DNA of 64,000 nucleotides from Acidobacteriota bacterium. GTDB lineage: Bacteria > Acidobacteriota > Terriglobia > UBA7540. Of the stretch, positions 59,684 through 64,000 are shown in pieces (within the stretch, counting starts at the first letter, position 1; each line of letters starts with the position of its first letter). Position numbers and translations under genes: made by a program. The notes beneath the pieces are model-generated. The model worked only from the letters and a program-made list of their open reading frames with translations. It did no database searches and was not told the DNA's origin. The stretch is taken from the NCBI GenBank assembly GCA_902812465.1, contig CADDZE010000016.1:1-64000 (forward strand). Reading direction: 5' to 3'.

Positions 59684-60133
59684 CCGGGCGTCGTCCGCAT
59701 AGTTGATCGGCTTTTCCCTGCCCCGCCGAGGAGCCGTTCGAGGGGTGTGCTGGCAACCAGGGTCGCAGTGGTCGCCATCGTCTCAGCCAGACCTGCTATC
59801 CTGAGGAGGGTCAGGGCTTACTATGGGAGGGGGGAGCGCCACTGTTGCGAGGATACGGCTGCCTCTAAGGGTTAGGCGGATGCATCTCGGGAGGTGGGCA
59901 AAAGCATTTTTTGCGTTGAAAACAAACACCAGCCCCGGCGCCAGGCTCTGCGAGCCGGAATTCAAGGCTGGTGTTGGACCCCGGCTGCCGACCAGCGACA
60001 CGGAGACCACGAACTACAAAGCGAAATTTGAAGGAACGAAGCCACCAAGTTGTTGATTCTATGTTGTCCCCGCCGCCAGCGGCCAAGGTTGTCAAGAATG
60101 GACTGTGGAGCTTCGCGCATCGGATAGAAGGCT

Positions 60134-60151
60134 CAAAGTGTTCACACTTTG
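60134..60151. repeat. perfect hairpin upstream of repeat copy B
   Basis: CAAAGTG (60134-60140) and CACTTTG (60145-60151) pair perfectly around TTCA, 16 bases before repeat copy B. Confidence 0.5.
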
Positions 60152-60166
60152 GCGGATTTGTAATTT

Positions 60167-60200
60167 TGTCTCGGATGTCGACCATGTCTAGCAAGTGCAC
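60167..60200 (+). repeat. dispersed repeat, copy B
   Basis: TGTCTCGGATGTC (60167-60179), GTCTAG (60186-60191) and TGCAC (60196-60200), parallel to copy A at 10971-11003 with the same 19-base offset. Confidence 0.55.
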
Positions 60201-60262
60201 GGACCCAACGAAACTCCTTCGTTGCTGTTCCGGTTCAGACCGCTTCGAATGAGGAGTTGCCG

Positions 60263-61156
60263 ATGGAGATTCGCAAAGTAGGCGTAGTGGGCTGCGGCCT
60301 AATGGGCTCGGGCATTGCTCAGGTTGCAGCGATGGCCGGCTTTCCCACCGTGGTCCGGGAGGTTTCGCAGGAAGTACTGGACAAGGGCCTGGCTTCCATC
60401 CGCAAATCGCTCGACAAGCTGGTGGAGAAAAACGTGCTTTCCTCAAGCCAGGCCGCCGAAGCATTCGCCCGGCTGCAACCCACGCTACAGCTCGACGGTT
60501 TCGCCGACTGCGATCTGGTGATCGAGGCCATCATCGAGAACCTCGAGCGCAAGCGGGAGCTGTTTGCGGCGCTCGACCAGATCGTCAAGCCCGAGGCGAT
60601 TTTCGCCAGCAATACCTCCTCCCTCTCCATCACCGAGATGATGACTGCCACACGGCGCCGGCCGCGGTTTCTCGGCTTACATTTCTTCAACCCGGTGCCG
60701 CTGATGAAGCTGGTGGAGGTGGTGAAGACGGTGGTGACGGATCCGGCGGTCATCGAAACCGGGCTGGCCTATGCACGAAAAGTGGGCAAGACCCCCATCC
60801 TGACTTCCGACCGCGGGGGCTTCATCGTCAACCGCCTGCTGGTGCCTTACCTGCTGGATTCGATCCGTGCCGTCGAAGAAGGAGTCGGCAGCATCGAGGA
60901 TATCGACACTGGCATGAAGCTGGGCTGCGGCCATCCCATGGGCCCCTTGACGCTCAATGATTTCGTCGGCCTCGACACCACCTATTACATCGCCGAGATC
61001 CTGTTCAGCGAGTTCCGCGAAAAGCGCTTTGCACCGCCGCCTTTGATGAAACGCATGGTGATGGCGGGAATGCTGGGACGCAAAAGCGGTCTCGGCTTTT
61101 ACGACTACACCGATCCCAAGAATCCCAAGCCCAACACGATGCTCGAGAAGAAGTGA
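60263..61156 (+). CDS. 3-hydroxybutyryl/3-hydroxyacyl-CoA dehydrogenase
   Basis: A 297-residue enzyme oxidising or reducing the 3-hydroxy group of a short-chain acyl-CoA. The N-terminal Rossmann domain has VGVVGCGLMGSGIAQVAA, and FLGLHFFNPVPLMKLVEVV and GFIVNRLLVPYLLDS are the family blocks. The ATG at 60263 with GAGGAGTT upstream is preferred to a TTG two codons earlier. The next gene is an enoyl-CoA hydratase, completing two adjacent steps of beta-oxidation or butyrate formation. Confidence 0.94.
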   Translation: MEIRKVGVVGCGLMGSGIAQVAAMAGFPTVVREVSQEVLDKGLASIRKSLDKLVEKNVLSSSQAAEAFARLQPTLQLDGFADCDLVIEAIIENLERKRELFAALDQIVKPEAIFASNTSSLSITEMMTATRRRPRFLGLHFFNPVPLMKLVEVVKTVVTDPAVIETGLAYARKVGKTPILTSDRGGFIVNRLLVPYLLDSIRAVEEGVGSIEDIDTGMKLGCGHPMGPLTLNDFVGLDTTYYIAEILFSEFREKRFAPPPLMKRMVMAGMLGRKSGLGFYDYTDPKNPKPNTMLEKK

Positions 61157-61185
61157 GGGGGCCGTCTTTGCTGGAGGTCGGCGTT

Positions 61186-61968
61186 ATGCCCTACGAAACA
61201 TTGCTCTACGAAAAGCGCGGCGGCATCGCCTACATCACCATCAACCGGCCGGAAAAGCTGAATGCTCTGAACCGCCAGGTGATGGACGAGCTCAGCGCGT
61301 GCCTCGAAGGGATTCGCCATGACGCCGAAGTGCGCGTGGCCATCCTGACGGGTGCGGGCGAGAAGGCGTTTGCGGCTGGAGCCGACCTCAGCGAGCTGGC
61401 CGTGCAGACTCCCCTACAGGGAAAGGAGACGTCGCGGCGCGGGCAGCGCCTGCTCGACGCCATCGAAAACCTGGGAAAGCCAGTGATCGCGGCGGTGAAC
61501 GGCTACGCGCTGGGCGGTGGCTGTGAGCTGGCAATGGCCTGCACGCTCCGCCTCGCCGCTGACAATGCGCGCTTCGGGCAACCGGAAGTGAAGCTGGGCA
61601 TCATTCCCGGCTACGCCGGAACGCAGCGTCTGCCGCGGCTGGTCGGCAAGGGGCGTGCGCTCGAGCTGATCCTCACCGGAGAACCCATCAGCGCCCAGGA
61701 AGCCTACCGCATCGGCCTGGTGAACCAGGTAGTCGCTCGGCAGGAGCTCATCCCAGCGTGCGAAACGATGGCCAGGAAAATTATGGCCAATGCGCCGCTG
61801 GCCGTGCGCTTCGCCATGGAAGCGGTGAACCACGGCTGTGAGATGACGGCTGCGGAAGGGCAGTTTCTGGAAGCGACCCTCTTCGGCCTGTGCTGCACTA
61901 CCGAGGACATGAAGGAGGGGACGCGCGCCTTTCTGGAGAAACGCCCGGCCCGATTTAGCGGCAAGTGA
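61186..61968 (+). CDS. enoyl-CoA hydratase/crotonase family protein
   Basis: A 260-residue crotonase-fold enzyme that hydrates a trans-2-enoyl-CoA. Blocks include YITINRPEKLNALNRQVMDE, FAAGADLSELAVQT (first oxyanion loop), GYALGGGCELAMACTLRLAA and VKLGIIPGYAGTQRLPRLVG, with the catalytic glutamates in GGCELA and the PEVKLG stretch. The ATG at 61186 follows GGAGG. It works with the upstream dehydrogenase. Confidence 0.94.
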   Translation: MPYETLLYEKRGGIAYITINRPEKLNALNRQVMDELSACLEGIRHDAEVRVAILTGAGEKAFAAGADLSELAVQTPLQGKETSRRGQRLLDAIENLGKPVIAAVNGYALGGGCELAMACTLRLAADNARFGQPEVKLGIIPGYAGTQRLPRLVGKGRALELILTGEPISAQEAYRIGLVNQVVARQELIPACETMARKIMANAPLAVRFAMEAVNHGCEMTAAEGQFLEATLFGLCCTTEDMKEGTRAFLEKRPARFSGK

Positions 61969-62057
61969 GCCGTGCGGATGAGCCGGACGGGATGGCTAAA
62001 CCTGGGCAAGCCCAGGATGGTTGGGCTGCGCAGGCATCGGGGTCGGGCTGTTAACTT

Positions 62058-62489
62058 ATGATTTCTCGCCGCAAATCCCGGGAGCTCGCTCTCCAGATGC
62101 TCTTTCAGTGGGAGCTGGGCCAGCATTCGCCGGAGCACGTGGTCGCCACCTTTCTCAAGGAAAGGCGGCTGGACGCGGAAGCGGAAGCCTTCGCCCGCGA
62201 ATTATTCGAAGGAGCGGCGCGCGAGGCAGACTCGCTGGATGCGCTGATCCGGCAGCAATCCGAAAACTGGCGACCCGAACGCATGGCGGCGGTGGACCGC
62301 AACGTTCTGCGGCTGGCCACCTACGAGCTGCGGCACCATCCGGAGACGCCAGCCGCGGTGGTGATCAACGAGGCGCTCGAGCTGGCGCGCAAGTTCTCCT
62401 CCGAGGAATCGGTGGAATTCGTCAATGGGATTCTGGACGGAATCCGCAAGACGCTTCCCGCTCGCAACGCGGCCCAGGGTGGTGGGTGA
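62058..62489 (+). CDS. nusB: transcription antitermination protein NusB
   Basis: NusB binds boxA RNA with NusE to prevent termination in rRNA operons. The 143-residue all-helical protein has SRELALQMLFQWELGQ, ENWRPERMAAVDRNVLRLATYEL, and AVVINEALELARKFSSEESVEFVNGIL. It follows the crotonase by 89 bases. Confidence 0.95.
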   Translation: MISRRKSRELALQMLFQWELGQHSPEHVVATFLKERRLDAEAEAFARELFEGAAREADSLDALIRQQSENWRPERMAAVDRNVLRLATYELRHHPETPAAVVINEALELARKFSSEESVEFVNGILDGIRKTLPARNAAQGGG

Positions 62490-62505
62490 GAAGAATCGGC
62501 AACCG

Positions 62506-63942
62506 TTAGTGGCCGGTTCGGGGACGGGCGCAGCGGCGAGCCAGATCCGTCAGCTCGTCCAGCATGGCCCTCACCTCGCGGAGCGTGGGCGCCTCGGCGT
62601 AGAGGCGCAGCAGGTCCTCGGTGCCGGAGGCGCGCACCAGCAGCCAGGCAGAGTCGCCAAACAGCATCTTGTAGCCGTCCAGATCCTCGATCGATTGAAC
62701 GCGGCGGCCGGCCACGCTCTTGACCTTGCGCGCCCGGATCATTCTCTGCAGGCGCTCGATGGCGGGCCGGTCGATTTCCAGGTCGACGCGGTCGTAGGCG
62801 TGCGTTCCAAATTCCCGGTGGAGTTCGGCGACCAGCTCGCCCAGAGTCTTTCCCTTGTCGGCCATCACTTCGGCTAACAAGAGAGCATTCAGAATCCCGT
62901 CCCGCTCTGGCAGGTGTCCTCTTACGCCGATCCCGCCGCTCTCCTCGCCGCCAATCAGTACGTCGCGGGTTCGCATCAATTCGCAGACGTACTTGAACCC
63001 GATGGGGGTGACGTGAAGAGGCAGTCCGTAGCGCGTGGCCAGTTTGTCCACCAAGCGTGTGGTCGAGAAAGTCTTCACCACTTCTCCGCGCAGTCCCAGG
63101 TCGCCGGCCAAGTGGCGAAGAAGAATTGCGAAGATCTTATGGGAATCGATGAAGGTACCATCGCGGTCGATGGCGCCGACGCGGTCGGCATCCCCGTCCG
63201 TGGCGAAGCCTGCATCGTACCCGCTCTCCCGCACGGCGCGGCGCAAGTCCGCCACGTGGGGCTCGATAGGCTCAGGGTTCAAGCCAGGAAACAGGGGATT
63301 ATGCTCCGAGTGAATCTCCCGAAAGACAATGCCTGCTTCGCCGAACAGGCGCGCCAGGCAGCCGCGCGCCGCCCCGTACATGGGGTCAATGACGAAGCGC
63401 TGGCCCCCGGCGCGGATGCGGTCGAGGTGGACGAGCTCTTTCAGCCGCTCGAGGTACGGGGTAACCAGGTCGACGGTGGTGATGGAAGCTTGCGCCCGGC
63501 GGCGCCGCCTCTCCGGATGGCGGTCCAGGCGGGCAAGCTGGGTGGCAATACGCCGCATGATGGCCGGGTCCGCTGAGCCTCCATAGGCAGCTTTGAACTT
63601 CAGGCCGTTCCAACGGTAGGGATTGTGGCTGGCCGTCACCATGATGGCGCCCGCGGCCTGGCGGCTGACGACGGCAAAACTCACCGCCGGCGTCGGCGTC
63701 GGCCGGTCCGCCAGCCAGACGCGAATGCCCGCTTCGGCCGCGACCTCAGCCGCTGCTTGGGCACTCTCCGGCGAGAGAAACCGTGTGTCGTAGCCCACCA
63801 CCAGCGCTGGCGCGCGCTCCCCGGTGTGCGCCTCCAGCACATAGCCAGCGATCGCCCGAGCCACGCGGCGCACATTCCCCAGGGTGAAGTCCTCGCCGAT
63901 CACGGCCCGCCAGCCGTCGGTGCCAAACGTGATCCTGTCCAT
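62506..63942 (-). CDS. phosphoglucomutase/phosphomannomutase family protein
   Basis: A 478-residue alpha-D-phosphohexomutase. It has the phosphoserine loop AIMVTASHNPYRWNGLK, the metal loop FATDGDADRVGAIDRDG, the sugar-binding loop GGEESGGIGVRG and the phosphate-binding loop VRASGTEDLLR, in the right order. The GlcNAc/mannose specificity cannot be read. It is convergent with nusB. Confidence 0.93.
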   Translation of the reverse strand: MDRITFGTDGWRAVIGEDFTLGNVRRVARAIAGYVLEAHTGERAPALVVGYDTRFLSPESAQAAAEVAAEAGIRVWLADRPTPTPAVSFAVVSRQAAGAIMVTASHNPYRWNGLKFKAAYGGSADPAIMRRIATQLARLDRHPERRRRRAQASITTVDLVTPYLERLKELVHLDRIRAGGQRFVIDPMYGAARGCLARLFGEAGIVFREIHSEHNPLFPGLNPEPIEPHVADLRRAVRESGYDAGFATDGDADRVGAIDRDGTFIDSHKIFAILLRHLAGDLGLRGEVVKTFSTTRLVDKLATRYGLPLHVTPIGFKYVCELMRTRDVLIGGEESGGIGVRGHLPERDGILNALLLAEVMADKGKTLGELVAELHREFGTHAYDRVDLEIDRPAIERLQRMIRARKVKSVAGRRVQSIEDLDGYKMLFGDSAWLLVRASGTEDLLRLYAEAPTLREVRAMLDELTDLARRCARPRTGH

Positions 63943-63964
63943 GGATGCGGAGATCCTATTCTGC

Positions 63965-64000
63965 CTAAAGCACGTCGTGCCAGCCGAGCCGCTGCATCTC
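63965..64000 (-). CDS. possible C-terminal end of a gene beyond the window
   Basis: The minus strand here gives EMQRLGWHDVL before TAG, which reads like the end of a protein. Only 11 codons are visible, so neither family nor reality is certain. Confidence 0.3.
   Translation of the reverse strand, partial: EMQRLGWHDVL

Larger units (their letters stand above)
59684..60262. other. 579-base gap with repeats, no gene found
   Basis: No credible coding frame. It contains a hairpin (60134-60151), the second copy of the dispersed repeat (60167-60200) and a small hairpin AACGAA (60207-60212)/TTCGTT (60218-60223). The promoter of the dehydrogenase probably lies near the right end. Confidence 0.55.

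Overview
The window is GC-rich, densely coded bacterial chromosome with about 55 intact genes on both strands, one tRNA and almost no mobile DNA. Several features suggest an Acidobacteriota-like organism: a roughly 1,100-residue carboxypeptidase-regulatory/TonB-dependent receptor, several Tat-exported enzymes, a transaldolase/phosphoglucose isomerase fusion, and small DUF2911 and DUF2905 proteins. This assignment is inferred from gene content; no rRNA is present to confirm it.

Layout. 1-9.8 kb: rpsA (cut by the left edge), a Tat-exported aldo/keto reductase, an alpha/beta hydrolase, ruvX-mltG-hypothetical, a Tat-exported asparaginase, deoB, a decayed PAP2 phosphatase remnant and a DUF2911 protein. 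10-17.5 kb: tRNA-Ser(GCU), an HNH nuclease, a repeat-bearing gap, an aminotransferase, a 2-hydroxyacid dehydrogenase, a radical SAM protein, cutA, a Cys/Met-metabolism PLP enzyme and msrB. 17.5-26.2 kb: a class A penicillin-binding protein, then a minus-strand run pilT-recX-alaS-small secreted protein-sarcosine-oxidase-like enzyme. 26.5-33.4 kb: tldD-pmbA, a membrane-anchored protein, a phosphoesterase, a GMC oxidoreductase and endonuclease V. 33.4-37.8 kb: a decayed GH39 beta-xylosidase remnant, a glycosyltransferase and methyltransferase pair, a hypothetical gene and gapA. 37.8-43.5 kb: a minus-strand cluster of TonB receptor, small secreted protein, AhpD-like protein and MFS transporter. 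43.8-48.6 kb: inositol-phosphate synthase, tal-pgi and rpiB. 48.8-55.5 kb: an M20 peptidase, asd-dapB-dapA, ndk, a DUF2905 protein and xseA. 55.8-64 kb: an adenosine-specific kinase, a CPBP protease and lepA, then 3-hydroxyacyl-CoA dehydrogenase, enoyl-CoA hydratase and nusB, and finally a phosphohexomutase.

The main discovery is at 39084-39653 on the minus strand. An AhpD/carboxymuconolactone-decarboxylase-like gene has an in-frame UGA exactly where the second cysteine of the catalytic CxxC...H motif should be, giving C-V-Y-U-I-E-S-H. The reading frame stays open and family-like for 95 more codons. A SECIS-like hairpin with an AGUUU loop lies directly after the UGA. This is best read as a selenoprotein that a standard gene caller would truncate to 93 residues. 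It sits between a TonB-dependent receptor and a small secreted protein upstream and an MFS transporter downstream, so it may belong to an uptake or detoxification cluster.

Elsewhere the genes form recognisable functional groups: lysine/diaminopimelate synthesis (asd-dapB-dapA), pentose phosphate and glycolysis (rpiB, tal-pgi, gapA, phosphohexomutase), peptidoglycan (mltG, PBP1A), fatty-acid or butyrate-type acyl-CoA metabolism, and translation (rpsA, alaS, lepA). The non-coding gaps hold two gene remnants, a dispersed repeat seen twice with fixed spacing, and several perfect hairpins.
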